A stretch of DNA of 64,000 bases from the NCBI GenBank assembly GCA_022571845.1, contig JACZXB010000009.1:105033-169032 (forward strand), in the 5' to 3' direction. Under the pieces are notes generated by a model. That model saw only the letters and a list, made by a program, of their open reading frames with translations. It was not told the origin of the DNA and did no database searches. This document shows, piece by piece, positions 1-9,849 of the stretch; the stretch's first letter is position 1; each line of letters starts with the position of its first letter. This stretch comes from Candidatus Zixiibacteriota bacterium (GTDB lineage: Bacteria; Zixibacteria; MSB-5A5; GN15; FEB-12). The position numbers were made by a program, and so were the translations under genes.

Positions 1-1
1 T

Positions 2-175
2 TCCAGACCCACCGAGTTATTCGGTATTTCTAAAGAGGATAAAAAGAAACTATATAGAGCGCTTGAAGATGAGTTGGCTACAATTAAAGATGAGAGGATC
101 AGGGAGAACTTACAATCAATTTTAGTTGAGTTGTTCCCGCAAATCAAGGAACTGGAGTCAAAAAATGAACTCTGA
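2..175 (+). CDS. KAP-family P-loop NTPase, middle part (5' end outside window)
   Basis: The frame is open from the window edge to TGA at 173-175 and encodes 57 residues ending in a helix-rich stretch with the motif ELFPQIKEL. In KAP NTPases this kind of segment directly precedes a region of the form RxxxxEHFDRYF. The next gene begins with exactly such a region in the +1 frame, so I read the two as one protein interrupted in the A6 run at 160-165. The Walker motifs would lie left of the window. Family assignment rests on pattern memory of the C-terminal region and is not certain. Confidence 0.6.
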   Translation, partial: SRPTELFGISKEDKKKLYRALEDELATIKDERIRENLQSILVELFPQIKELESKNEL

Positions 176-1133
176 TTATTCTGACGATAAAACGAGAAGC
201 GAATTGAGAATAGGCACCGAAGAGGCATTTGACCGTTATTTCTTGTATGGAAATTACGAAGGAGATATCCCAAATTCCCTAATTATGAAAGTCGTAAATA
301 ATATTACACAACCGGAGAGCTACCGGAAAACCTTAGAGCCGTTTTATTATTCTCCAAAGCTTAGAAGAATTTTGGATTATGTGAGGTTTAATTCAGATTA
401 TATTCAGGCTGAGCGGGGTCGTTTATCAGATATTGTAACTTTAATATTTGATATGTCTGACTTTTTAAAGGAAGACATTTCAACCAGCTTTACATCACCG
501 ATAAGGTTTTATGCTACAAACGCTATTCAAGATTTGCTTAGAGACACAGACCCTGAACGCAGAGCGAATATTATTTTTAATGCAATCAATCAAACACAAT
601 CTGTTGCGGGATTTCTTATGACAGTTACAATCCTCAAAGAAGAACAAGAAAAAGAGCCCCCAAAAAAGGAGTTTATACCTAAAGATAGATTGGTTGAATT
701 ATTGGTTGAAGCAGATGAGAGAGGCTTGAGGTGGTTGGGTTCCGATGAATGTTTAGACCATCCTGAGTTCAGGACAGTTATATGGCTTGTAAATAAGCTG
801 ACAAATGTTAAACACTTTGAATCAACTCTTTTGGTTTTAATTCAAAAAGAGCTGGAGAATTATAAGAAATTCCTAAAGAACTATCTTGTAGATAGAGGTC
901 CAATTGAATACGGAAAAGTTACAGGAAAAGAGAAGATAGAGTTTGATTTCAAAGGGCTACAATTCATAATCGACCCAAAGCAATTGGATAAAATTGGTTA
1001 TAAATTGAAAATACATTTCCTGCATGATGAACCACCCTTATACAAGACTGCATGGGATTTATTTCAGGAAAAATTACGTAAAAATCCTAATTCAAGTCTT
1101 TCCAGTCAGAATAGCGTACAAAACGAAGACTGA
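165..1133 (+). CDS. KAP-family NTPase C-terminal part (frameshifted continuation)
   Basis: A 322-residue product if started at ATG 165; a TTG at 126 in the same frame would add 13 residues that do not look native. Residues about 15-35 contain RIGTEEAFDRYFLYGNYEGD, typical of the segment after the helical domain in KAP P-loop NTPases, which are often membrane-associated and occur in defence-like loci. The start overlaps the preceding stop by 11 bp. Either it is a coupled second gene or, more likely, the 3' part of a split gene: deleting one A from the A6 run at 160-165 joins both frames without loss. The rest is charged and helical with no recognised motif. Confidence 0.6.
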   Translation: MNSDYSDDKTRSELRIGTEEAFDRYFLYGNYEGDIPNSLIMKVVNNITQPESYRKTLEPFYYSPKLRRILDYVRFNSDYIQAERGRLSDIVTLIFDMSDFLKEDISTSFTSPIRFYATNAIQDLLRDTDPERRANIIFNAINQTQSVAGFLMTVTILKEEQEKEPPKKEFIPKDRLVELLVEADERGLRWLGSDECLDHPEFRTVIWLVNKLTNVKHFESTLLVLIQKELENYKKFLKNYLVDRGPIEYGKVTGKEKIEFDFKGLQFIIDPKQLDKIGYKLKIHFLHDEPPLYKTAWDLFQEKLRKNPNSSLSSQNSVQNED

Positions 1134-1207
1134 AAGCCAGCTCAATTTAGGGCACGAATTCTCTTCGCTTGTTTTTTGTGCTGCATAACTGTTGATTAGA
1201 TGGCATT

Positions 1208-2098
1208 ATGCGGCGCTCGTCAATGTTTCTGTTGTTCCCGGTTGTTTTCTGGGGGATATCGTATATTGCAATCAAAGTCGTCCTGAGCGAACTTGAACCG
1301 GTCGAAATGATTTCAGTCCGCTTTCTGCTGGCCGCACCGACACTTTATTTAATCATCAGACTAAAAGGGTTACAAATTTGGCCGGTAGCTGAATTCGGCA
1401 AACTGGTCCTGGCGGCGTTCATGATATTTCTGCATTTCTGGGTGATGGCGGTGGGGATGAAAGAGACTACCGCCTCAAACACCGCCTGGATTTTGACCAC
1501 CGCCCCGATTTTCATAGCGATTCTGTCATGGATATACTTGAAAGAAAAATTCAGCGGCTGGCAGTGGTTGGGATTGTTTGTGGCCTGTTCGGGGGTTTGG
1601 TTTCTGACCTACAACGGTGACTTCGCAAATTTCCAGTGGACAAACTCGCGCGGCGATGTCATCGTACTCGGTTCGTGTGTCACCTGGGCGATTTACACAG
1701 TGGGCACGCGCGACATTACCAAAAAAGTCAACCCGTTAGTGGCCACATTCTGGATGACCAGCTTAGCCGGCTTGGTTTTCATACCGTACACTCTTATGAC
1801 TAGCGGCATTGAGCGTTTCATGAATTTGCAGGACAATACCTACATCAGTCTTTTATTCTTAGGCATTTTCTGTCTGGCGATTGCCTTTTGGTTGTGGTCT
1901 GAAGGCTTAGCGAGGCAGACCGCCGCCGAGGTAGGCATATATTTGTATGTCGAGCCGCTGATAACGGTTGTGGGTGCCTGGGCCTTGATAGACGAGAGCA
2001 TAACGATTTGGTTAGTGGTGGGGGCGGTCTTGATTTCTGCCGGTGTTTATATTGCTGAGAAGTATGGCGCAGTCAAAGTGGCGGAGCATGATGTTTAA
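1208..2098 (+). CDS. EamA/DMT-family transporter
   Basis: A 296-residue integral membrane protein of about ten hydrophobic segments in two repeats of five, the arrangement of the drug/metabolite transporter superfamily (two EamA domains, about residues 5-135 and 150-285). It begins FPVVFWGISYIAIKVV, matching the usual first helix. Substrate cannot be read from sequence. It is a single gene with its own start ATG; downstream lies a palindromic repeat and then a converging gene. A second, unrelated-looking EamA protein sits at 43457-44368. Confidence 0.85.
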   Translation: MRRSSMFLLFPVVFWGISYIAIKVVLSELEPVEMISVRFLLAAPTLYLIIRLKGLQIWPVAEFGKLVLAAFMIFLHFWVMAVGMKETTASNTAWILTTAPIFIAILSWIYLKEKFSGWQWLGLFVACSGVWFLTYNGDFANFQWTNSRGDVIVLGSCVTWAIYTVGTRDITKKVNPLVATFWMTSLAGLVFIPYTLMTSGIERFMNLQDNTYISLLFLGIFCLAIAFWLWSEGLARQTAAEVGIYLYVEPLITVVGAWALIDESITIWLVVGAVLISAGVYIAEKYGAVKVAEHDV

Positions 2099-2166
2099 TG
2101 TGTTGAGTCGATGGGGCAGATGAGGACACGCCTAAGCGGCCGCCCACGAAAATAGTGTTAGTCATC

Positions 2167-2231
2167 CTGAGCTTGTCGAAGGGTGACTAACAGAATATTT
2201 TAATGGGGATGGATTCCAGCCTTCGCTGGAA
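2167..2231. repeat. REP-like palindromic intergenic sequence
   Basis: Between two convergent genes. It holds CTGAGCTTGTCGAAGG at 2167-2182, a sequence I recall as widespread in intergenic DNA of many bacteria, and a perfect 7-bp hairpin TTCCAGC-cttc-GCTGGAA at 2214-2231. The hairpin may also terminate transcription from both sides, though there is no strong T run. Confidence 0.5.
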
Positions 2232-2245
2232 AGACAAGTTATAGT

Positions 2246-2746
2246 TCACTCATACGAGCGGATAGCGCGGATGATTTCGCCGGGGCTTTGCACTTCTAAA
2301 AGTTCATCGCGCAACGATTCATATTGCAGAATTTCTGAGAGACTCTTAAAAACCCGCAAATACAGATTGTCGTCATAGGGGGGTGCGGCCATGATAAAAA
2401 ACATACGTGCCGGCTCATCGTCGGGGCAGTCGAAATCGTAGCCTTCACTTGAACGGGCAAATGCGATCATAAACTCTTTGGCCTGCATCGAGCGTATATG
2501 CGGAAAAGCCAGGCCGTGCCCGATAGCGGTAGTTGCTTTTTTTTCGCGATTGACAAAATCTTCGTAAAGTTTCTTGCGGTTACCAATGCGGGAGTCGGTT
2601 TCCAGAAGACCTACCAGTTCATCGAGAATCTTTTCTTTCCCATCGCTGCGCCAGCGCACTAAAGAATGTGATTCTTCAGACGGCTCGATAATAGTTTCCA
2701 TCTCGAGCTTGATTAAGTCTTCTGTTAAGTATCGCGATATATTCAT
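2246..2746 (-). CDS. PTS EIIA-like (PtsN type 2) domain protein
   Basis: A 166-residue single-domain protein of the PTS IIA type 2 family. The phosphorylation site region reads TTAIGHGLAFPH with the active histidine at its end (about residue 95). Proteins of this kind, when found without EIIB/EIIC genes, usually act in the nitrogen-type PTS as regulators; no EI or HPr gene is in the window. Its gene stands alone, transcribed divergently from aspS and convergently to the EamA gene. A second EIIA-like gene lies at 38544. Confidence 0.8.
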   Translation of the reverse strand: MNISRYLTEDLIKLEMETIIEPSEESHSLVRWRSDGKEKILDELVGLLETDSRIGNRKKLYEDFVNREKKATTAIGHGLAFPHIRSMQAKEFMIAFARSSEGYDFDCPDDEPARMFFIMAAPPYDDNLYLRVFKSLSEILQYESLRDELLEVQSPGEIIRAIRSYE

Positions 2747-2968
2747 AATGCTATTATTCTATTTTCGTCATTTTTGAATATAGTTTGATGTCTCTAAATT
2801 CACAATGTCAAGAGCGCCTTGTTCAAAGCCTGTGCAGTAGTTGTCAGCTTGACTTATTATGGCCGTTTATATAGCTTTATTTTGATAAAATATGATGTCT
2901 CAAATCCTTGAATATTTTACGGCTAAGGCCGATAATTGTATATACGGCAATTAGTTAGAGGAGATTTA

Positions 2969-4798
2969 TTGACCTCGTTTTCTGAGCTTAAACGAACACA
3001 TACCTGCGGTGAACTCAGGCCGTCCGATATTGGCGCCGATATCCGGTTGAACGGCTGGGTGAATGCCAATCGAAATCTGGGCGGCGTTCTTTTTGTAGAC
3101 CTGCGCGACCGCTACGGAATTACTCAAGTCGTAATCAATCCCCAATCAATTGACCAAAAGATGATGGCCGATGCCGAGCGCTGTCGCAACGAATTCGTGG
3201 TGGCAGTAAAAGGCAAAGTGGCTGAGCGTCCCAAAGGCACCAAAAACGACAGATTGGAAACCGGCGAGATTGAAATCAATGTCAAAGAATTTCATATTCT
3301 GTCGGCCTCAAAAACTCCGCCGTTTGAAATTACAGACGACTGCAAAGCCAACGAACAGCTGCGGCTTGAGTACCGCTATCTCGATCTGAGGCGCGGTCCG
3401 CTGCAGCATAACATTCAGCTGAGACACAAAGTTGCCCTGGCAGTGCGCTGTCATCTGGATAGTGTCGGTTTCTATGAAATCGAAACCCCGATGCTGATTC
3501 GTTCTACTCCCGAAGGCGCCCGCGATTATGTAGTTCCGAGCAGGACCTACAACGGCAAATTTTATGCCCTGCCGCAATCGCCCCAGCTAATGAAACAGAT
3601 TCTGATGGTATCTGGCTTTGACAAATATTTTCAGATTGCAAGATGTTTGCGGGATGAAGATTTACGTTCCGACCGTCAGCCCGAGCATACTCAGATAGAT
3701 CTGGAAATGTCTTTTGCTACCCCTGACGATGTTTTTGCCGTCATAGAGAAGATGGCGGCGGCTTTATTTGACGAAATTATGGATATCAAAATCAAAACCC
3801 CGTTTCCGCAGTTTACTTATGAAGAAGTAATGAATCGCTGGGGGATAGATAAACCGGACCTTCGTTTCGATATGGAATTAGTTGATTTGACTGATATTGT
3901 CAAAGACTGTGATTTTAAAGTTTTTGCAGAAAACGTTTCAAAAGGCGGTGTTGTTAAGGGTATAGTTTTAAAAGGAGGCGGCAGTTATTCGCGCAAAGAA
4001 GTCGATGACCTGACCGACAAAGCCAAAGAACTTGGCGCCGCCGGCCTGGCGTATATTTTAAGAACTGAAAGCGAAGATAAGTCACCGATTCTCAAATTGA
4101 TCGGTGAGTCAGTCAAAGACAAACTCTGTGAAAAAGCTAAAGCGGCCAAAGGCGATGCCTTATTTATTGTTTCAGATAAGAAATATAGGACAGAATCGGT
4201 TTTGGGGCAGATTCGTTTGCATTTAGGCCGCCAGCATGACTTGATAGACAAGAGCCGCTGGGAATTTTTGTGGGTCAAAGATTTCCCGCTCTTTGACTAT
4301 AACGAAGAAGAAAAAACATTCGATGCCATGCACAATATTGTCTCACATCCCCACGAAAGCGATTTGAAACTGATAGACGAAGGCTTTGAAACGGACATTG
4401 CGACTGACAGTCCTGACCATCCCTGGCGCCGAGCCAGAGCCTTACAATATGACTGGGTCATAAATGGCTGGGAGATTGCCTCTGGCGGACAGAGAATCAA
4501 TCGCAGAGATTTGCAGGAGAAAGTCTTAAACATCTTAGGTATTGATAACCAGCGCGCCGAGAAGATGTTCGGCTTTTTGCTGCGGGCGTTCGAATACGGC
4601 GCCCCTCCGCATGCCGGAATTGCAGCAGGACTTGACCGCTTGGTAGCGCTTATGACCGGCAGTGATTCAATCCGCGATGTAATTGCATTTCCGAAAACAG
4701 CCAATGCAGTTTCGCCGATGGACGGTTCCCCGACAGAATTAGACGCCGAGCAGCTCGAGGAGCTGGGCTTGACCATTAAATCTTCACAGGAGAATTAG
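2969..4798 (+). CDS. aspS: Aspartyl-tRNA synthetase
   Basis: Class II synthetase of 609 residues, bacterial type. Visible in order: N-terminal OB-fold anticodon domain (GWVNANRNLGGVLFVDLRDR, about 25-50), motif 2 (RCLRDEDLRSDRQPEHTQ, about 225-245), an inserted GAD domain (about 290-410), and motif 3 (GAPPHAGIAAGLDRL, about 545-560). I chose TTG at 2969 because AGAGGAG at 2957-2963 is well spaced before it and the family begins near this point; an upstream TTG at 2936 would add 11 atypical residues. phoH follows after 11 bp, so the two are probably cotranscribed. Confidence 0.97.
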   Translation: MTSFSELKRTHTCGELRPSDIGADIRLNGWVNANRNLGGVLFVDLRDRYGITQVVINPQSIDQKMMADAERCRNEFVVAVKGKVAERPKGTKNDRLETGEIEINVKEFHILSASKTPPFEITDDCKANEQLRLEYRYLDLRRGPLQHNIQLRHKVALAVRCHLDSVGFYEIETPMLIRSTPEGARDYVVPSRTYNGKFYALPQSPQLMKQILMVSGFDKYFQIARCLRDEDLRSDRQPEHTQIDLEMSFATPDDVFAVIEKMAAALFDEIMDIKIKTPFPQFTYEEVMNRWGIDKPDLRFDMELVDLTDIVKDCDFKVFAENVSKGGVVKGIVLKGGGSYSRKEVDDLTDKAKELGAAGLAYILRTESEDKSPILKLIGESVKDKLCEKAKAAKGDALFIVSDKKYRTESVLGQIRLHLGRQHDLIDKSRWEFLWVKDFPLFDYNEEEKTFDAMHNIVSHPHESDLKLIDEGFETDIATDSPDHPWRRARALQYDWVINGWEIASGGQRINRRDLQEKVLNILGIDNQRAEKMFGFLLRAFEYGAPPHAGIAAGLDRLVALMTGSDSIRDVIAFPKTANAVSPMDGSPTELDAEQLEELGLTIKSSQEN

Positions 4799-4809
4799 CA
4801 GGGCAAATT

Positions 4810-5796
4810 ATGATTGTTGATACAAGCGAAAGTATACAAAGAAATTTTGTAGTCGAAGGCATCGACCAGCGGCTGCTCTTTGGCCAGAATGACGTAATCC
4901 TGCGGATCATTGAATCCCGAGTGGGTACCAGGATAATAGCGCGCGGTGACAAGATAGTTGTCGAGGGCCCGCCTCCCGATGTAGAAAAAACGCTGAGAAT
5001 CTTAAGCGATCTGGTGACGCGCATCAAGCAAGAGGAAAATATAACTGAACAGTATGTCAACTACGCTATCGGGATGGTTCAGGAAAATGGTATTGGTCCG
5101 GCTGATTTTATTGCCACAGAATCATTACTCTCAAGCTCGCTTAAGAAAAATATAAAGCCGAAAACAATCGGACAAAAAGAATATGTCGAGCTGGTTGACA
5201 AAAACGATATCGTCTTTGCAATCGGCCCGGCCGGCACGGGCAAGACCTATCTGGCCGTGGCTATGGCGCTGGCTGAACTTAAGGCCAAAAAAGTAGAGCG
5301 AATCGTCTTTACCCGTCCGGCTGTAGAAGCCGGTGAATCACTTGGTTTTTTACCAGGTGATGTGCGCGCCAAAGTTGACCCTTATTTGCGGCCGGTCTAC
5401 GATGCCTTATATGATATGATGCCCCCGGATAAAATCAGGAAACTTCTTGAAATTGGTATTATCGAAATTGCTCCCTTGGCTTTTATGCGGGGCAGGACAT
5501 TAAATGAGTCCTTTTTGGTCCTGGACGAAGCTCAGAACACCACCAGCCCCCAGATGCAAATGTTCTTAACAAGGCTGGGTGAGAAGTCAAAAGCCGTTAT
5601 TACAGGCGATATTACACAGATTGATCTGGATGCGGGCAAAGCCTCGGGTTTGGTAAAGGTTCAGAAAATACTTGGAAATACGCCCGGTATAGGATTTGTT
5701 TATCTTACCGAAAGGGATGTTGTAAGGCACCGTTTGGTGCAGAGTATTATTAAAGCATATGAGAAGCACGAATCAAAGTCCAGGAAAAATCGCTAA
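4810..5796 (+). CDS. phoH: PhoH-like ATPase
   Basis: Cytosolic P-loop ATPase of 328 residues with an N-terminal KH-like segment (about 15-80), Walker A GPAGTGKT at about 139-146 and Walker B FLVLDEAQN near 235-243. PhoH/PhoL proteins are linked to RNA metabolism and ribosome maturation. It lies 11 bp after aspS and 19 bp before the HD phosphodiesterase gene; the order phoH, 7TM-HD protein, ybeY, CBS protein is a conserved bacterial cluster, which supports the call. Confidence 0.93.
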   Translation: MIVDTSESIQRNFVVEGIDQRLLFGQNDVILRIIESRVGTRIIARGDKIVVEGPPPDVEKTLRILSDLVTRIKQEENITEQYVNYAIGMVQENGIGPADFIATESLLSSSLKKNIKPKTIGQKEYVELVDKNDIVFAIGPAGTGKTYLAVAMALAELKAKKVERIVFTRPAVEAGESLGFLPGDVRAKVDPYLRPVYDALYDMMPPDKIRKLLEIGIIEIAPLAFMRGRTLNESFLVLDEAQNTTSPQMQMFLTRLGEKSKAVITGDITQIDLDAGKASGLVKVQKILGNTPGIGFVYLTERDVVRHRLVQSIIKAYEKHESKSRKNR

Positions 5797-5815
5797 AATC
5801 AAATCAAAATAAACA

Positions 5816-8071
5816 ATGTTTTCATCTCCGCTTCTAAAATTAAAGAGAGCTATCAAGCGCGCTCTCAAAGTACAAAGCGCCAGCCGTCAGATTCATAAAG
5901 CGGATGCCCGGAGTAAATCTCAGAAGCTGGCTATCTTGCTTATTTCGGCAATACTGATAGGAGTGTTTTATCCGGGAGATGAACTTCTTGACCCACTTGA
6001 TATGCCGCGCGCCGGCGATATTTCCTACGAAGATATTGAGGCTCCCTTTCGCATTCCGGTAACAAGAACCGATAAAGAGATTCAGGAATTAAGGAACGAA
6101 GCCCGGCTGTCGGTGCCGTATGTTCTCGACTATGATACCGGTATCGTCACTAATACGATAGAACATCTGCACTTATTTTTCGGCATGATTGACTCTTTGA
6201 GCGCGAATTTGCGAAACCGGCCGGAAATCGCCGAAGATAAACTTGTCGAAACAGTTTCATCACGTTTCCCAATGATGAGCGAAACGGCTATAAGGCGGTC
6301 TATTCATATAGAATCATCGGAGATAGTCGCCTCAGCACTGGAGAACATATTCTTAAATAAATTCTATGAAATCGGAATGATTTCCGATAAGAGTGTTCTT
6401 TCGGACCCAAAGATAAAATTTGTCATTGTTAGAAAAGGCGAAAAAGAGTCACTTCATAACCGGAAAAGATTAATAGATGTTGCTGAAGCACAGACGATAT
6501 TGCTGCAGTCGCTGGAAAAATTGAACGACATTGAATCAATTGATGTAGAGTTATACAATCTGATAGGCCGCTCTTTTTTACATCCCAACCTGCATTATAA
6601 CGCGTCGGAGTATCTGGCCAGGCTGGGGCAGGAGTTTGAGCAAATCTCTAATGTTAAAGAGGTCGTCAAACAGGGGGATATAATTGTTCGGGCAGGCGCC
6701 AGAATCACCAAAGACCAGGAACGAAAAATTGAAATAATGACCGGGATACTGCAAAGACAGGCTGTCAAAAATGGCTGGTTTTATGCAGCGGTGCCGGTGG
6801 CAGGAAGAATTTTATTAACCTTTTTGGCCTTAGGCCTTTTGTTTTTGTATCTGTTTTATTTCCGCAGCGATGTTTACAATTCAAATAAGAAACTTCTGGC
6901 AGTTCTCTTAGTTTTTGCAATCCAGCTGGTCTTCATAAAATTCGCAGCTAACTTTGATATACCAATTTATGCTTTTCCGGTAGCAATGCTGCCAATTGTA
7001 ATCACCGTCTTGTTTGACGCCCAGATTGGAATAATTTCTGCCATTGCTCTGGCTCTGTTGCTTGGTGTCATGCACCGTTTTGATTTCACCCTGACGTTTT
7101 TGACCATTTCAATGGGCACGGTGACAAGTTTGATATCAAGTGAAGTCCGCCGCCGCACGCAGTTTATAAGAATCGTGATGACAACTGTGCTGTCCTACAT
7201 GATTTTCGTAATAATGATTGAGAGCCTCAAACTTAATCCGGCCGGAGATCTGCAAACTTTGCTGCTATATGCAGCAGGCTCTGGTTTTGTTTCTGTTGTA
7301 CTAAGTATTTTCTTTATACCTTTTGTTGAGACTCTGTTCAGTATTACAACAGACTTGACTTTGCTTGAGCTGTCGGATTTAAATCACCCGCTTTTAAAAC
7401 GGCTGGCCCTGGAAGCTCCGGGTACTTATCATCATTCGATATCAGTCGGCAATCTTTGTGAAGCCGCTGCCAAAGCCATAGATGCCAATCCACTTTTAGC
7501 AAGAGTCGGTGCTTATTTCCATGATATTGGAAAAATTGAAATTCCGGAATACTTTGTAGAAAACCAGCTAAGCATAAAATCCAAGCATGAGCAGCTGACA
7601 CCAACTATGTCGGCTTTAATTCTTTCATCTCATGTAAAACGAGGCAGACAGCTTGGAGAAAAAGAGGATATTCCGGACGATGTCTTAAACTTTATCGAAG
7701 AACACCATGGTACTATGGTGCAGACTTATTTCTATAACAAAGCTATTGAGCAGGGCAGCGATCCCAAAGAGATTGACAAGTTCCGCTATCCCGGACCAAA
7801 ACCACAGATAAGAGAAACCGGAATCGCTATGCTGGCAGACGCCGTCGAAGCAGCCAGTCGTACTCTTGATGACCCCAAACCGGCGCGTATAAATAATTTG
7901 ATTCAGAGAATAATAAACGATCGTTTTGAGTCGGGCGAACTTGATGAGTGTCCGCTGACATTGCGTGATCTGGCGAAAATCAGAGAAGCTTTCTCTCTGA
8001 TATTGATAGCCGCTTTCCATCGCAGAATAGAATATCCAAAAAGGAAGGAGGCAACGGCTGAAGTCTCATGA
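5816..8071 (+). CDS. 7TM-HD cyclic-di-AMP phosphodiesterase (PgpH/YqfF family)
   Basis: A 751-residue membrane protein: one N-terminal helix (about 40-57), a large extracytoplasmic 7TMR-HDED domain (to about 320), seven helices (about 325-515), then a cytoplasmic HD domain. The HD metal ligands are visible as YHH (about 538), FHDIGK (about 568) and EEHHGT (about 629). Homologues hydrolyse c-di-AMP. The stop overlaps the ybeY start by 4 bp (ATGA), indicating translational coupling. Confidence 0.93.
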   Translation: MFSSPLLKLKRAIKRALKVQSASRQIHKADARSKSQKLAILLISAILIGVFYPGDELLDPLDMPRAGDISYEDIEAPFRIPVTRTDKEIQELRNEARLSVPYVLDYDTGIVTNTIEHLHLFFGMIDSLSANLRNRPEIAEDKLVETVSSRFPMMSETAIRRSIHIESSEIVASALENIFLNKFYEIGMISDKSVLSDPKIKFVIVRKGEKESLHNRKRLIDVAEAQTILLQSLEKLNDIESIDVELYNLIGRSFLHPNLHYNASEYLARLGQEFEQISNVKEVVKQGDIIVRAGARITKDQERKIEIMTGILQRQAVKNGWFYAAVPVAGRILLTFLALGLLFLYLFYFRSDVYNSNKKLLAVLLVFAIQLVFIKFAANFDIPIYAFPVAMLPIVITVLFDAQIGIISAIALALLLGVMHRFDFTLTFLTISMGTVTSLISSEVRRRTQFIRIVMTTVLSYMIFVIMIESLKLNPAGDLQTLLLYAAGSGFVSVVLSIFFIPFVETLFSITTDLTLLELSDLNHPLLKRLALEAPGTYHHSISVGNLCEAAAKAIDANPLLARVGAYFHDIGKIEIPEYFVENQLSIKSKHEQLTPTMSALILSSHVKRGRQLGEKEDIPDDVLNFIEEHHGTMVQTYFYNKAIEQGSDPKEIDKFRYPGPKPQIRETGIAMLADAVEAASRTLDDPKPARINNLIQRIINDRFESGELDECPLTLRDLAKIREAFSLILIAAFHRRIEYPKRKEATAEVS

Positions 8072-8514
8072 TGAAGCTTTACATTTTTAAAGAAGTTTCA
8101 GCAAGAGTTCCCAGGCAAAAGATTTTCAATCTCTTTGACAAGATTATGAGCAAAGAAACCGAACCAGACGCAGGCAGTAGAATCAATCTAGTTTTTACTA
8201 CCAAAAAACGAATCCAGCAGCTAAATAAATCTCATCGGGGAAAAGATAACGCCACCGATGTCTTGTCGTTCAATCTGGGCGACTCAAACGGAGATGACTC
8301 AGTTTTCGGCGAGATATACATCTCTCCCGATATCGCCAGAGCGCAGGCCCCGCAGTTCGCGAATACTTTTAGCGACGAACTTTTGAAGCTCTGTTGTCAC
8401 GGTCTCCTGCATCTTTTGGGGTATGACCATTTAAAAAAGAATGACGCTGTCAAAATGCGAAAGCGTGAAACATATTTCTTGTCACTTACAAAGTTAGAGG
8501 CAGGTGTTAGCTGA
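8068..8514 (+). CDS. ybeY: Endoribonuclease YbeY, rRNA maturation
   Basis: A 148-residue zinc metalloprotein of the UPF0054 family, needed for 16S rRNA 3' processing and ribosome quality control. The signature HGLLHLLGYDH is complete, with ligands H111, H115 and H121. Start ATG 8068 overlaps the preceding stop; a second ATG follows immediately at 8071. Its stop shares one base with the next start (TGATG). Confidence 0.96.
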   Translation: MMKLYIFKEVSARVPRQKIFNLFDKIMSKETEPDAGSRINLVFTTKKRIQQLNKSHRGKDNATDVLSFNLGDSNGDDSVFGEIYISPDIARAQAPQFANTFSDELLKLCCHGLLHLLGYDHLKKNDAVKMRKRETYFLSLTKLEAGVS

Positions 8515-9791
8515 TGTGGTACCAGTTGCTGTTCGCATTTTTGATAATACTCTTTTATAGTATTGCCTATAGAGTTTCTCTTTACTCACTGGCTGTAAAT
8601 CTTGACCCGGACGAATTAGAATCCCTTTATGACAAAGTCAGCCAGGGTCAGAAAAAGTTCCTTGAGCGTTTAGCCGCCGACCCGCAGGAATTTGTTCAGG
8701 TCGGTGTAGTCTATAAGGCCATTTCACTGGTCGCCATAACTGTCGCGGCAGTACTTTTTCTTATATTTATCCCAATCGAGATGGCACTTGCAAGAATCGC
8801 AATTTGGTCGTTGTCGCTGCTGACAATCTGGATTGGTTATGTTTTGATAGTAGAGTATCTTCCGAGGCGCTCCTCGCGAACAGCAATCAATTCTAAAATG
8901 ATAAGAAAACTCTGGTATCTGAGAATTATTACATTTTTGATGCTGCCTATCGTCAGAAAATACCGGAGCGTGATTATCAAAGCCAACGCTGCCGAACCGG
9001 TGACCGAAGAGGAAAAAGAAGAAATTGTCGAACGCGCTATCGAAGCGCTTGCAGAGCAGGCGGGTATTAGCGAGACGCTGGTTGAAGAAGACGAAAAGGA
9101 AATGATCGGTCAGATATTTCTCCTAGACCAGAAAGTTGTCCGCGAAGTAATGATTCCCAGAGTAGAAATTACCGGTATCGAAAAATCTATGTCTTTTAGG
9201 AAAATTCGCGAAGTTATTTTACAAGACGGTCATTCGCGCTATCCGGTTTTTGACGAAGTGATAGACAAGGTCGTCGGCATGATTTATGTCAAGGACCTCT
9301 TTAATCAGATGCCGGGACGCGGCGAAACTTTCGACATCAGCCGATATTTACGCAAACCATATTTTGTCAACGAAACCAAAGTCATCGGCGACTTGCTGCA
9401 GGAATTTAAAGTCGGCAGACAGCATATTGCAATTGTGATGGACGATCTCGGCGGGGTAGCCGGCTTGATTACTCTTGAGGATATTATCGAAGAGATAGTT
9501 GGTGAGATTCATGACGAACATGACACCGAAGAAGAAGAGTTCATCAAGCTGACCGATGGACGCTACCTGATTAATGCTACCATGAGAGTGGAGCGCCTGC
9601 AGGATTACCTGGATACCGACCATGACGAGGGGGACTATGAAACAGTCGGTGGTCTATTGTATAACCTGGCTGGAACAACTCCTGTTGTGGGACAAAAACT
9701 TAAATGGAACGATCTGGAATTTGAAATCGACAAGGTAGAAAAGCGCCGCATCAAACTTGTAAAAGTCTCGACCGACAACACCCAACATTAA
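8514..9791 (+). CDS. CorC/HlyC-type CBS-domain membrane protein
   Basis: A 425-residue protein with an N-terminal DUF21-like membrane part of about four hydrophobic segments (1-20, 60-80, 95-115, 125-150), a paired CBS domain (about 205-330, with GHSRYPVFDE and DDLGGVAGLITLEDIIEEIVGEI), and a C-terminal CorC_HlyC domain (about 345-420). This family is linked to magnesium/cobalt efflux. It is the last gene of the phoH-pgpH-ybeY cluster and starts on the last base of ybeY. Confidence 0.9.
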   Translation: MWYQLLFAFLIILFYSIAYRVSLYSLAVNLDPDELESLYDKVSQGQKKFLERLAADPQEFVQVGVVYKAISLVAITVAAVLFLIFIPIEMALARIAIWSLSLLTIWIGYVLIVEYLPRRSSRTAINSKMIRKLWYLRIITFLMLPIVRKYRSVIIKANAAEPVTEEEKEEIVERAIEALAEQAGISETLVEEDEKEMIGQIFLLDQKVVREVMIPRVEITGIEKSMSFRKIREVILQDGHSRYPVFDEVIDKVVGMIYVKDLFNQMPGRGETFDISRYLRKPYFVNETKVIGDLLQEFKVGRQHIAIVMDDLGGVAGLITLEDIIEEIVGEIHDEHDTEEEEFIKLTDGRYLINATMRVERLQDYLDTDHDEGDYETVGGLLYNLAGTTPVVGQKLKWNDLEFEIDKVEKRRIKLVKVSTDNTQH

Positions 9792-9849
9792 ATTGAAGAT
9801 AGCAACTCGATTGACATTGGTATTTCCCTCTTGTCTTTCCAGCGGAGGC

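Noticed and set aside
4297..4776. Antisense ORF across the aspS 3' end
   Set aside because: Shadow of a clearly real synthetase gene; Ser-rich product with no recognisable features.
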